Positions 17,290 to 29,054 of a stretch of DNA of 41,179 bases are shown here, piece after piece. A program made the position numbers and the translations under genes. The notes beneath the pieces were generated by a model. That model was given only the letters and a program-made list of their open reading frames with translations. It did no database searches and was not told the origin of the DNA. Within the stretch, counting starts at the first letter, position 1; every line of letters starts with the position of its first letter. The DNA comes from Clostridiales bacterium (GTDB taxonomy: Bacteria; Bacillota; Clostridia; Christensenellales; Aristaeellaceae). The DNA lies in assembly GCA_016930575.1 (NCBI GenBank), contig JAFGGL010000010.1, positions 1 to 41,179 of the forward strand, given 5' to 3'.

Positions 17290-17295
17290 ATTATA
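17290..17295 (-). promoter_or_regulatory. extended -10 of the KAP NTPase gene
   Basis: On the minus strand TGGTATAAT gives an extended -10 with TATAAT at 17290-17295. No good -35 is seen 17 bases upstream. A leader of about 65 bases precedes the ATG. Confidence 0.5.
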
Positions 17296-17374
17296 CCACA
17301 ACGAAATAACATATAAAAAGGTTACGAAAACAGCCAGTAACCATGTTTTATAATTTTGAATATATTCGCTATTC

Positions 17375-17499
17375 CCAGACGGCTCAAAAGGGTTGAGGTG
17401 CTAGGCGGCGAGGAGGGTTGAGCTGAGCTTACTTCCCTGTAAGTGATGCGATAACCCGACGCAGCCAACACCGCAAATCGGCCCTTTTCAGTCGTCTGG
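17375..17499 (+). ncRNA. candidate structured RNA (raiA-motif-like?)
   Basis: The ends pair: 17375-17392 with 17482-17499, 18 positions with one G.U (only on the plus strand) and one mismatch. Inside, GGTG (17397-17400) pairs with CACC (17469-17472), and GGC/GCC plus GCG/CGC pair around a G.A mismatch. GGGTTG (17415-17420) pairs with TAACCC (17452-17457), and CTTAC (17428-17432) with GTAAG (17439-17443). TATATT at 17361-17366 is well placed as a -10. The core GGTGCTAGGCGGCGAGGAGG resembles what I remember of the raiA RNA motif, but this could not be checked. Its 3' end overlaps the stop codon of yebC on the other strand. Confidence 0.6.
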
Positions 17500-18219
17500 A
17501 AGTTCGGCGTTATGCCAAACATTATTCACATCGTCGTTATCGTCCAGCATCTCCAGTAGTTTCTGTATCTTCTCCGCGTTTTCCGTGTCGGGCGTCACAT
17601 AATTCTGCGGAATCATCTGCAGTTCCGCGGAGGCGAACTCCATGCCGCCATTTTCCAATTCCTCGCGTACGGCGGAAAACGCCGCGGGGTCGGTGGTGAT
17701 CTCAAACACCTCGTCGTCCGCCACCACGTCTTCCGCGCCGGCCTCCAGCGCCGCCATCATCACTTCGTCCTCGTCGGTGCCGTCCGTGCGCTCCAAAATC
17801 AGCACGCCTTTTTTATCGAACAGGAAACCCACCGAGCCGGTCACGCCCAGCGTACCGTCGTTTTTGGAAAAGCAGTGGCGCACGTCGCTGGCGGTGCGGT
17901 TGCGGTTGTCGCTGATGCACTCCACGATCACCGCCACGCCGCCGGGCGCGTAGCCCTCGTAGGTGATCTCGAAATACTCCACGTTCCCAAGCTCGCCCGC
18001 CGCCTTCTTGATCGAGCGGTCGATGTTGTCGTTGGGCATGTTGTTCGCCTTAGCTTTGGCGATCACGTCGCGCAGCTTGGAATTGGAGGCGGGGTCGCTT
18101 CCGCCGTCGCGCACCGCGATGGCGATCTCGCGCCCGATCTTGGTGAATACCTTGCCGCGCACCGCGTCCGTTTTCCCTTTTTTATGCTGGATATTCGCCC
18201 ATTTGCTGTGTCCCGACAC
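17488..18219 (-). CDS. yebC: YebC/PmpR family protein
   Basis: A member of the YebC/TACO1 family. These cytosolic proteins help ribosomes through difficult stretches such as proline runs; some were first described as transcription regulators. It begins with the invariant SGHSKWANIQHKKGKTDAVRGKVFTK (quoted part by part: SGHSKWANIQHKKG and RGKVFTK), followed by MPNDNIDRSIKKA and YEGYAPGGVA, all diagnostic. Length 243 residues is normal. The GTG at 18219 is chosen: it puts SGHSKW at the N-terminus and AAGGATGG precedes it. An open frame extends further upstream, but that part is repeat DNA. The stop codon lies in the 3' arm of the RNA candidate on the opposite strand. Confidence 0.93.
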   Translation of the reverse strand: MSGHSKWANIQHKKGKTDAVRGKVFTKIGREIAIAVRDGGSDPASNSKLRDVIAKAKANNMPNDNIDRSIKKAAGELGNVEYFEITYEGYAPGGVAVIVECISDNRNRTASDVRHCFSKNDGTLGVTGSVGFLFDKKGVLILERTDGTDEDEVMMAALEAGAEDVVADDEVFEITTDPAAFSAVREELENGGMEFASAELQMIPQNYVTPDTENAEKIQKLLEMLDDNDDVNNVWHNAELPDD

Positions 18220-18250
18220 GGTAATCCATCCTTTTTGCTGTAGTACAAAC

Positions 18251-18279
18251 AATATAGCACGCCCGTTCTTCCTTTTCAA
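18251..18279 (-). promoter_or_regulatory. promoter of yebC
   Basis: On the minus strand TTGAAA (18274-18279) and TATATT (18251-18256) are 17 bases apart. Confidence 0.65.
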
Positions 18280-18309
18280 GGCTGAGGACGAGATGGGTAT
18301 GTCGAGGGC

Positions 18310-18445
18310 TTCCGTCCTTATAACCCTGATCAGGGGCAGTGATCCGGTCGGTTTCATTGTCGCGTGAGTCACTACCATTTACACGCTCCGTGAAACCTTA
18401 CAACCTTAATTCACTTTGCACGTTGCGCAAGCACCCACAGGGTAC
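18310..18445. repeat. intergenic hairpin repeat, copy 5 (insert module and one core edge)
   Basis: It begins with CCTGATCAGGGGCA, the end of the core CAGGGGC hairpin in reverse. The insert module then opens at CCGGTCGGTTTCATTGTCGC and contains CTCCGTGAAACC. The junction between core and insert is the same as at the inverted end of copy 3. Confidence 0.75.
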
Positions 18446-18498
18446 CCGCTCATTTCGATTGTCCTGATCTTCATTTTGACCGTATAGTGCGCGGTTGA

Positions 18499-20640
<2,142 letters not shown>

Positions 20641-20643
20641 CAT

Positions 20644-20779
20644 TAGGGGCTTCCGCCCCTAACACCCCGACAAGGGCGTTGCCCTTGACCCATCATTGAC
20701 CGCGCATTGCGCGGTCAAGTGTGGGGTTCAGGGGCACTGCCCCTGATCAGGGTTGTAGGGGTGAAACCCCTACGATAAA
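20644..20779. repeat. intergenic hairpin repeat, copy 6 (intact core) between gyrB and gyrA
   Basis: It follows copy 1 along its length: AGGGGCTTCCGCCCCT, CAAGGGCG/TGCCCTTG, GACCGCGCA/TGCGCGGTC, CAGGGGC/GCCCCTG and GTAGGGG/CCCCTAC. Several stems differ from copy 1 in both arms at once, so pairing is kept. An open frame into gyrA crosses it, but no start there has a ribosome site. Confidence 0.85.
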
Positions 20780-20795
20780 CATAAGGAGAAACGAT

Positions 20796-23300
<2,505 letters not shown>

Positions 23301-23315
23301 GCGCTTGCAGACAAA

Positions 23316-23349
23316 AACAACGGGGCCGCGAATGCGGCCCCGTTGTTTT
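23316..23349. terminator. strong bidirectional terminator after gyrA
   Basis: AACAACGGGGCCGC (23316-23329) pairs with GCGGCCCCGTTGTT (23334-23347) around GAAT. T-runs are on both sides, so it also ends the convergent surface-protein gene. Confidence 0.9.
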
Positions 23350-23358
23350 CCGTACCGG

Positions 23359-24501
23359 TTATTGTATTCTTTGTCTGCGCAGGGTTATCGTCCCGGCCGC
23401 GAGCAGTATGCAGAGCACGGCGATTCCCGCCCAAAGCAACGGATTGCTGCTGTCGCCGGTCGCCGGCGGCGTGTAGATGAACTCCACATAATGGAAGGGC
23501 GCTAAAGACGATCCATATACCGCCAGTTCGCCGTCCGCAGAGGAAAGCCATTGCCATTTCCCTCTGCCGTCCGTGGCTTCCGACACATACACCCGCATTC
23601 CAGCGGCCGGCTGATCTGGCGACTGCGTGCCATACCCCCGCCCAATAGCCCACAAATCGCCCGCGAGCACATGGTTGCCGCCGGTGGCAACGAAATTGCC
23701 GTACTTGTACCGGCTTGCCACCGTAGTGCCAACACCGTGCGCCAGCACATCGGTCGTGCCGCCTTCCAGAGAAATGGTACTGCAGTCGATACCGTATGCC
23801 AAAGTACCTGTCGATTGTGTCTGAATACTCAGATTGCCGCCAGTCATGCGGAATCCATCGTCTATCATATAACAGCCGAGGCATTCATCAGCCACGCATT
23901 GGATGTCTACGTTGCCGCCCCCGATTAGTATTTGTGCTCTCCGGGCCATCATCCCACAACATGAATGATCTGCATTCAACGTTATATTGATATCGCCGCT
24001 GACTATCTCCAAGGTGCCATCAGCAATCATACCGTACACGTCATACCGGGTGGAAATCGGAATATTTATCGTACCATTTCCGTAAACCGACAAACTGCCC
24101 TCCACATAAAAGCCGACGGTTTCGTACGGATCGTCCTTAGTGCCTCCGCTGAATACCAGCGTGGAGGTGCCGTACAGTTCCAGCGTCAGGTCCCCGTTGC
24201 TTTGCACCAAACCTCTGGTTAATTCGGGATACCCTGTAATTCTTTCGGTTATGTCCGCCAAAGCGTCGTCCAGGCTTAAGGTCGACGTAGAGACGTCAAA
24301 GTACGCATTCCACCCTCCGACGGGGACCGTGGCCGAAGCCGTGGCGCTTCCGTTTTGCCAATACGGCAGGGATGCGTCCAGCTTCACGCCGTTGATGATA
24401 ACCTCCGTCGCTCCGGCTGCCGACGCCGAGGGCAGAGCCAGAAGCAATAACAGCAGCGCAACAAGCACGAACGCGGCAACTTTTCTAACTCTTTTTCTCA
24501 T
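23359..24501 (-). CDS. surface protein with beta-helix-like body and sorting signal
   Basis: An exported protein of about 380 residues. A signal peptide (RKRVRKVAAFVLVALLLLLL, cut near ASA-AG) is followed by a Gly/Thr/Ser-rich body. Short beta repeats there, such as NGDLTLELYGTSTLVFSGG, GSLSVYGNGTINI and GTLEIVSGDINITLNAD, resemble a right-handed beta-helix. The C-terminus PPATGDSSNP plus a hydrophobic helix and RRQR looks like a sortase signal in which LPXTG is replaced by PPATG. It is therefore probably wall-anchored. The ATG at 24501 (AAGGA 10 bases before) is preferred over one at 24522. Carbohydrate binding is possible but not shown. Confidence 0.7.
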   Translation of the reverse strand: MRKRVRKVAAFVLVALLLLLLALPSASAAGATEVIINGVKLDASLPYWQNGSATASATVPVGGWNAYFDVSTSTLSLDDALADITERITGYPELTRGLVQSNGDLTLELYGTSTLVFSGGTKDDPYETVGFYVEGSLSVYGNGTINIPISTRYDVYGMIADGTLEIVSGDINITLNADHSCCGMMARRAQILIGGGNVDIQCVADECLGCYMIDDGFRMTGGNLSIQTQSTGTLAYGIDCSTISLEGGTTDVLAHGVGTTVASRYKYGNFVATGGNHVLAGDLWAIGRGYGTQSPDQPAAGMRVYVSEATDGRGKWQWLSSADGELAVYGSSLAPFHYVEFIYTPPATGDSSNPLLWAGIAVLCILLAAGTITLRRQRIQ

Positions 24502-24564
24502 GCAATTTGATTCCTTGTTCATTTCCCATAAAAATACATATAGTATGGTAATATTAGTGAATTT

Positions 24565-24593
24565 ATTATATCATCGTTACACCGTCAAGACAA
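24565..24593 (-). promoter_or_regulatory. promoter of the surface-protein gene
   Basis: On the minus strand TTGTCT (24588-24593) and TATAAT (24565-24570) are 17 bases apart, with TGA before the -10 giving an extended -10. Confidence 0.7.
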
Positions 24594-24810
24594 TATGCGG
24601 CCACAGATTCTTTTCTGTGCCGGGCACGCCCGCCATATTGCTTCATTTGGCCGCGGGGCACAAACCGCCGCTGCAGAAAAAATGATTTGGTACATTTTAG
24701 TCACTTACCTGTATACAAGTTTATTCCCTTGTATCGTGCTGTTATTCCACCGATTGCGAGGCATAAAATACAAAATTGTACATTTATCATCTGATTTCGT
24801 ATACAGACAG

Positions 24811-24839
24811 TTGACGTGCACGCCATCCCATGATACAAT
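24811..24839 (+). promoter_or_regulatory. promoter of the GntR regulator
   Basis: TTGACG (24811-24816) and TGATACAAT ending at 24839, spacing 17, with an extended -10. GTATACAG at 24799-24806 lies just upstream and may be an operator. Confidence 0.75.
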
Positions 24840-24880
24840 AGGTCAAAGTTGTATTTTTACTGATAAAGGAGCTTTGCAGC

Positions 24881-25555
24881 ATGCCCGAACGATATTCAAG
24901 CCGGGAGATATTCCGTATACTTGAGGAAGAGATTCTGTCGCTCAAGATACCACCCGGAGCGTCGTTGTCCGAAAACGAACTTTGCGAGCGCTTCGGCGTA
25001 TCGCGCTCTCCCATCCGCTCGGTGCTGCAGGAGCTCCGCCTGTGCGATCTGGTGTCCATCACGCCGTACAAGCGCACCCAGGTCACGCGCATGAATTTCA
25101 ACATCATCAACCAGATCATCTACCAGCGCATCGCGGTGGAGACCTTCGTGCTGGAGGATTTCATCCGTATCCCGAACGTCCTGGAGCTGGAGCGCCTGCG
25201 CCATATCCACAACTCCATGACCCAGCTCATCAAGGGCGACAGCTTCACCGCCCGCGAGTTTTACGAACTGGACAGTAAGCTGCACGAAACCTGGTTCAAC
25301 GCCACGCGCAAGGAATACCTGTGGGATACCATCCGCAATTCCAACTGCCACTACACGCGCTTCAGGATGCTGGACATCGTGAAGATCAAAAACTTCGCCC
25401 AGATCGTGGAAGAGCACGACGCCCTACTCACGGCGCTTGAAAACGGCGACGCGGACGCCATCCGCCCCCTGATGCAAAAGCACCTCTTCGGCGGCATCAC
25501 CCGCCTGGGCAAGCTGCTGTTCTCGGATTTAAAAGATTACTTCACTGAAGACTAA
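24881..25555 (+). CDS. GntR-family regulator (FadR/FCD type)
   Basis: A 224-residue DNA-binding regulator. Residues 1-75 form the winged helix, with LKIPPGASLSENELCERFGVSRSPIRSVLQEL, and the rest is a helical FCD ligand-binding domain (FYELDSKLHETWFNATRKEYLWD and EEHDALLTALENGDADAIRPLMQKHL). Such regulators respond to organic acids, often sugar acids, and control the matching uptake system. The convergent TRAP operon is the likely target: its promoter and the region before this gene share ATACAAG-type sites. AAAGGAG precedes the ATG. It ends at a terminator shared with the TRAP operon. Confidence 0.88.
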   Translation: MPERYSSREIFRILEEEILSLKIPPGASLSENELCERFGVSRSPIRSVLQELRLCDLVSITPYKRTQVTRMNFNIINQIIYQRIAVETFVLEDFIRIPNVLELERLRHIHNSMTQLIKGDSFTAREFYELDSKLHETWFNATRKEYLWDTIRNSNCHYTRFRMLDIVKIKNFAQIVEEHDALLTALENGDADAIRPLMQKHLFGGITRLGKLLFSDLKDYFTED

Positions 25556-25573
25556 GATAATTCAAGCAACAAA

Positions 25574-25613
25574 AAGCGGCGGGCATGAACGATATCATGC
25601 CCGCCGCTTATTA
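25574..25613. terminator. bidirectional terminator between GntR gene and TRAP operon
   Basis: AAGCGGCGGGCATGA (25574-25588) pairs with TCATGCCCGCCGCTT (25595-25609), a 15-bp stem with A-rich left and T-rich right flanks. Confidence 0.85.
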
Positions 25614-25617
25614 GGGC

Positions 25618-26169
25618 CTATTCCTGCCCGACGGCGCCGGCTGTATCCGCCTGCGGCAGCTCCGGCTTCGTTTTGGCGAAGCCCGGGTTTTTCAGGCGAA
25701 TCGCACAGACGATCACATCACGGGTAAGGTACAAAAGCGATAGCCCGGCGTTCACGGGGACGCTCGCATAGAAGTAATGCACGTTGATCTGCAGGATAGG
25801 GGAGGTCTGCGGCCTGATTCTGAGGTACACGAAAGAATAGTATAAAAGCAACGCTATAAACGTGAAATTCATGACCGATATCACCAAATTGATGATACGC
25901 ATCCATACCTTGTCGCCGTACTTCTTGTCCATAATCTCGACGCGGAAGTGCTCGCCCTCGCGGAACAGGATCGTCGCGCCGGTCATCACCATCCACGCCA
26001 TCATCGCGCTGATGATCTCCTCCGCCCAGGACATCGAGGTGAAAAGGAACGGTATACGGATCACCACGCGCGTCATCATGATCCCGGCGACTCCCAGGGT
26101 AAGGATGATCACGATGGTCTTAAGGACGACCGCCAATATTCTATCGGCTGTTTTCAACACTTTCATCAT
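25618..26169 (-). CDS. dctQ: TRAP transporter small membrane subunit (DctQ)
   Basis: The small membrane subunit of a TRAP transporter, which joins the large permease and is needed for sodium-driven uptake of an organic acid caught by the binding protein. About four hydrophobic segments are visible, with the typical SWAEEIISAMMAWMVMTGATILFREGEHFRVE region after the second. It is 183 residues. The start is ATG at 26169 (an ATGATG pair), with GGGGAGG before it; longer open frame upstream is inside dctM. It follows dctM by a few bases, so the order on the minus strand is P-M-Q. Confidence 0.88.
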   Translation of the reverse strand: MMKVLKTADRILAVVLKTIVIILTLGVAGIMMTRVVIRIPFLFTSMSWAEEIISAMMAWMVMTGATILFREGEHFRVEIMDKKYGDKVWMRIINLVISVMNFTFIALLLYYSFVYLRIRPQTSPILQINVHYFYASVPVNAGLSLLYLTRDVIVCAIRLKNPGFAKTKPELPQADTAGAVGQE

Positions 26170-26174
26170 ATCGT

Positions 26175-27461
26175 TCAGCCTCCCCAGATCAGCGACGGAA
26201 TCCACATGCTCAGCGGCGCCCAGTACGTGCACAGCAATAACACAATAATGATGCCGACGACATACGGCAACACCGCCTTGGACAGATCCATCAGTTCCAC
26301 TTTGGTGATGGAGCACACCGCGTACAGGCTCATGCCGACCGGCGGCGTCAGCAGCCCGACCATGGAAGCCAGCGTGATGATGACGCCGAACTGCACGTGA
26401 TCCATACCGATCCGATTGATGATCGGCAAAAAGATCGGCGTTACGATCAGGATAACCGACGTCCCTTCCAAAAACATACCCAGAATCAACAGGATCACCA
26501 CGATGATCAGAAGCAGCATCTCGGGGGTGGTCGTTACGCTGAGAAGCCCGTTGATGATGATATCGGGGATACGGTTATAGATCAGGAACCATGACATAAA
26601 GGTGGCGACGGCGATGATGAACAGCGTTTTGCAGCTGGTTAATATACTCTGATAGATCACATTTAAAAGTTTCCTAAACGAGATTTGGCGGTAAACGACG
26701 CAGCTTAAGAAAAATGCATAAAACGTGGCGACAATCGCGGCTTCCGTGGGCATGAATAATCCGCTGAGTATGCCGCCGACGATTATGATAATCGTCGTCA
26801 GGCTTGGAATCGCCTGCCACAGGTATTTCAACCGGATACCCCACGGCATCTTCGGGGCGACGGGGTATTTTCTTCTTTTAGAGATGAAATACACGCAGAT
26901 CATCATGGCGACAGCCATCATCAGCCCGGGTATAAAGCCCGCCGCGAACAGCCTCGGTACGCTAGCCGTGGAGACCGCTGCGTATACAACAAACGGGATC
27001 GAGGGCGGAATGACAGGCCCGATGGTAGATGAAGCCGCCGTGATTGACGCGGAAAACTTCTCGTCATAGCCCGCGTCGTTCATCGCCTTGATCTCTATTG
27101 AGCCAAGCCCCGCGGCGTCCGCGACGGCCGCGCCGGACATCCCCGAGAATATAACCGAAGATACCACGTTTACCTGCCCAAGCCCGCCCGGCCAATGGCC
27201 GACCATGGCGTTGGCGAAGTTGAAGATGCGGTCGGTAATGCCGCCGGTGTTCATCAAATTGCCGGCAAGAATAAAGAACGGAATGGCAATCAGCGTATAG
27301 CTGACGGACCCCTGGTATATCTTCTGCATCATGGTGGACAGCAGCCATCCCATATCCATGATCTGCATGGAACCTGCGCTTGTCAATCCCATCGCGATGC
27401 ATACGGGCATGCCGATGATCATCAGTGCCAGCAGCACCAGGCATACGATCAAAGCAATCAT
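26175..27461 (-). CDS. dctM: TRAP transporter large permease (DctM)
   Basis: The 428-residue permease subunit of the TRAP system, with about twelve membrane segments. Family marks are IAIPFFILAGNLMNTGGIT, HWPGGLGQVNVVSSVIFSGMSGAAVADAAGLG, SSTIGPVIPPSIPFVVYA and the C-terminal LTPPVGMSLYAV. It works with the DctP binding protein and DctQ to import an unidentified substrate, probably a carboxylate or sugar acid, using the sodium gradient. GAGGAGG lies before its ATG. Confidence 0.93.
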   Translation of the reverse strand: MIALIVCLVLLALMIIGMPVCIAMGLTSAGSMQIMDMGWLLSTMMQKIYQGSVSYTLIAIPFFILAGNLMNTGGITDRIFNFANAMVGHWPGGLGQVNVVSSVIFSGMSGAAVADAAGLGSIEIKAMNDAGYDEKFSASITAASSTIGPVIPPSIPFVVYAAVSTASVPRLFAAGFIPGLMMAVAMMICVYFISKRRKYPVAPKMPWGIRLKYLWQAIPSLTTIIIIVGGILSGLFMPTEAAIVATFYAFFLSCVVYRQISFRKLLNVIYQSILTSCKTLFIIAVATFMSWFLIYNRIPDIIINGLLSVTTTPEMLLLIIVVILLILGMFLEGTSVILIVTPIFLPIINRIGMDHVQFGVIITLASMVGLLTPPVGMSLYAVCSITKVELMDLSKAVLPYVVGIIIVLLLCTYWAPLSMWIPSLIWGG

Positions 27462-27501
27462 GGGGAATTAAACCTCCTCAGTATTGCAGTACATTCGGAA
27501 A

Positions 27502-27541
27502 TGCCGGGCAGCAACACCCGCGTAAGCGCTGCTGTCCGGCA
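27502..27541 (-). other. intercistronic hairpin between dctP and dctM
   Basis: TGCCGG (27502-27507) pairs with CCGGCA (27536-27541) and CAGCA with TGCTG inside, leaving a 16-base loop. It may protect dctP mRNA or cause partial termination, which would keep the binding protein in excess over the permease. The effect is inference. Confidence 0.5.
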
Positions 27542-27576
27542 AAAGGTCGGTCTTGAGTCGGAATCAGAGATGCGGA

Positions 27577-28572
27577 TTAATACTCGACGCCGTCCACGAG
27601 AGCGAGGAAGTAGTTGAGCATTGAGCGGTCCGTGTCGCCGGCTGCATCTGCGATCGCTGCCCAGGCGGGCTCCATCTTAGCCTTGAACAGCGTGGTGTCC
27701 ACTTCGTCAACCTGCACGCCGTGGCTTTCCAGAATGCCAACCGCATCGGCTTCCGCCTGCGCGACGAGTGTGCGCATCGTGTCGCGGGCATAGGCGCTGG
27801 CTTCTTCGATCCAGCCGCGCTGCTCGTCGGTGAGGCCTTCCCACCAGGTGTTGTTCACCACGAGGTTAACCGATTCCCAGGTGTGATGGGTGAGGCTTAC
27901 GTATTTCTGGTTGAGGTCCCATACCTGCAGCGCGAGGATGGTCGCCAGCGGGTTTTCCTGGCCGTCGAACAGTCCCTGCAGAAGAGCCTGCGGCAGCTCG
28001 CTGAACGCATAGGGTTCCGCCTGCGCGCCGAGCGCTTCGAAGCAGGCCAGTTTCTGCACTTCCTGCGGCGTGCGGACTTTCATACCCGCCACGTCGTCCG
28101 GGGTCAATACCGCACGCACGGAGTTGGTCAGGTTGCGGAAGCCGTAATCCCACGGGCCGACGTTGTGGACATCGGATTCTTCCATCTTGCCGTCGCTGAC
28201 CCAATCGGCAAACGGGCCGTCCACTACGGCGAAGGCCTGTGCGCTGTTGACAAACATGTAGGGCGAGGTGACGTAGTAGTAGCGGGAATCATAGGCTTGC
28301 AGCGTACCCTGCGAAACCAGGGAGATGATTGCGCCCTGCTGGACCTGCTCGATCATAACGGGGGCGTTGCCCAAAACGCTGTTGCCGAAGATTTCCACGG
28401 TGACATCTCCGCCGGACAGCTCGTTGAGCTTGTCTGCAAACGCCTGCGCGGAAGTGGAAAGCGGGTCATCCGGCTTGCCGAAGTGTCCCAGCTTGATTTC
28501 AAGCGCCGAGGCAGCGGCCGCTACGCCCAAAATCATTGACAGTACAAGTATCCATGCGAATACTTTCTTCAT
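27577..28572 (-). CDS. dctP: TRAP transporter substrate-binding protein (DctP)
   Basis: The 331-residue extracytoplasmic binding protein of the TRAP system. It has a signal peptide (ILVLSMILGVAAAASA, cut before LEIKLGH). The family segments are GQENPLATI and GFRNLTNSVRAVLTPDDVAGMKVRTP, the latter with the arginine that usually holds the substrate carboxylate. No cysteine lies at the end of the signal peptide, so it is not a standard lipoprotein, unusual for a Gram-positive binding protein. GGGAGG precedes the ATG. It is the first gene of the operon. Confidence 0.93.
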   Translation of the reverse strand: MKKVFAWILVLSMILGVAAAASALEIKLGHFGKPDDPLSTSAQAFADKLNELSGGDVTVEIFGNSVLGNAPVMIEQVQQGAIISLVSQGTLQAYDSRYYYVTSPYMFVNSAQAFAVVDGPFADWVSDGKMEESDVHNVGPWDYGFRNLTNSVRAVLTPDDVAGMKVRTPQEVQKLACFEALGAQAEPYAFSELPQALLQGLFDGQENPLATILALQVWDLNQKYVSLTHHTWESVNLVVNNTWWEGLTDEQRGWIEEASAYARDTMRTLVAQAEADAVGILESHGVQVDEVDTTLFKAKMEPAWAAIADAAGDTDRSMLNYFLALVDGVEY

Positions 28573-28691
28573 GTAGTTTTCCTCCCTATTTGATATTTAT
28601 TTGGAAACAGCGTATCGCCTGCTGTCGCCATGCACATTAGTTTCTCGATGAATGCCTGTGTATTTATCTCAATCCGTTAATATATATAGGT

Positions 28692-28732
28692 TTCTACGTT
28701 GTAGAACTTGTATTCACTCTTTCTTGTATTCA
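28692..28732. promoter_or_regulatory. operator candidates of the TRAP operon
   Basis: CTTGTATTCA occurs twice (28707-28716 and 28723-28732), 16 bases apart, the second at the expected transcription start. TTCTAC GTT GTAGAA (28692-28706) is a perfect inverted repeat just downstream. The reverse of CTTGTATTCA contains ATACAAG, also found before the GntR gene at 24713-24719. Confidence 0.55.
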
Positions 28733-28733
28733 T

Positions 28734-28762
28734 ATTATTGCATAACACAAAAAAGATGTCAA
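28734..28762 (-). promoter_or_regulatory. promoter of the TRAP operon
   Basis: On the minus strand TTGACA (28757-28762) and TGCAATAAT ending at 28734, spacing 17, with an extended -10. The leader to dctP is about 155 bases. Confidence 0.75.
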
Positions 28763-28890
28763 TAGCAATTTTAGCATCTTCATATCGTTGTTATTCATAA
28801 CCAAATACACCGCTCTTACAAGCAATCTATCATGAGACTATGCTTGCACGAAGGCCTTATTCATCATTGTCATAAATTATAGAACTCGCC

Positions 28891-29054
28891 TAGGCAAGCG
28901 ATGATGTAAGAACGCACTTGATGGCGAGTGGGATTTTCGCCAGGTTGGGTTTGTGGGGTTCGATGTAGTAGCAGCGCTACGTCGAGAACCCGGCAAGCCC
29001 AAGATGACGGAAACAACACCGCCAGCGAGTGCGGATGTCGTCATCGCTTGTCTA
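28891..29054 (+). ncRNA. candidate four-helix structured RNA, unknown class
   Basis: The ends 28891-28906 and 29039-29054 pair over 16 continuous positions, two of them G.U only on the plus strand. Inside, CGCACTTG (28913-28920) pairs with CGAGTGCG (29026-29033), TGGCGA (28922-28927) with TCGCCA (28937-28942), and TTGGGTTTG (28945-28953) with CAAGCCCAA (28994-29002). GGGTT plus CGATGTAG (28956-28968) pairs with CTACGTCG and AACCC (28977-28991). Each long helix has a wobble pair that fits the plus strand. Its last bases include the stop codon of the ubiA-like gene on the other strand. A TA on both edges also allows a MITE origin. I do not recognise the class. Confidence 0.6.

Larger units (their letters stand above)
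24502..24880. other. divergent regulatory region, surface protein / GntR regulator
   Basis: No gene is seen in this gap. It holds the two outward promoters listed separately. It also holds TGTATACA (24710-24717, perfect palindrome, within CCTGTATACAAG), TACAA AA TTGTA (24769-24780), and a further GTATACAG (24799-24806) just before the GntR promoter. The rest shows no feature I can name. Confidence 0.5.

Noticed and set aside
17322-17522. Short minus-strand ORF between the KAP gene and yebC
   Set aside because: It lies across the structured RNA candidate and has no family; the pairing pattern explains the sequence better.
20721-20795. N-terminal extension of gyrA into the repeat element
   Set aside because: The extension is repeat-encoded and has no ribosome site; the ATG at 20796 has AAGGAG and gives the normal GyrA start.
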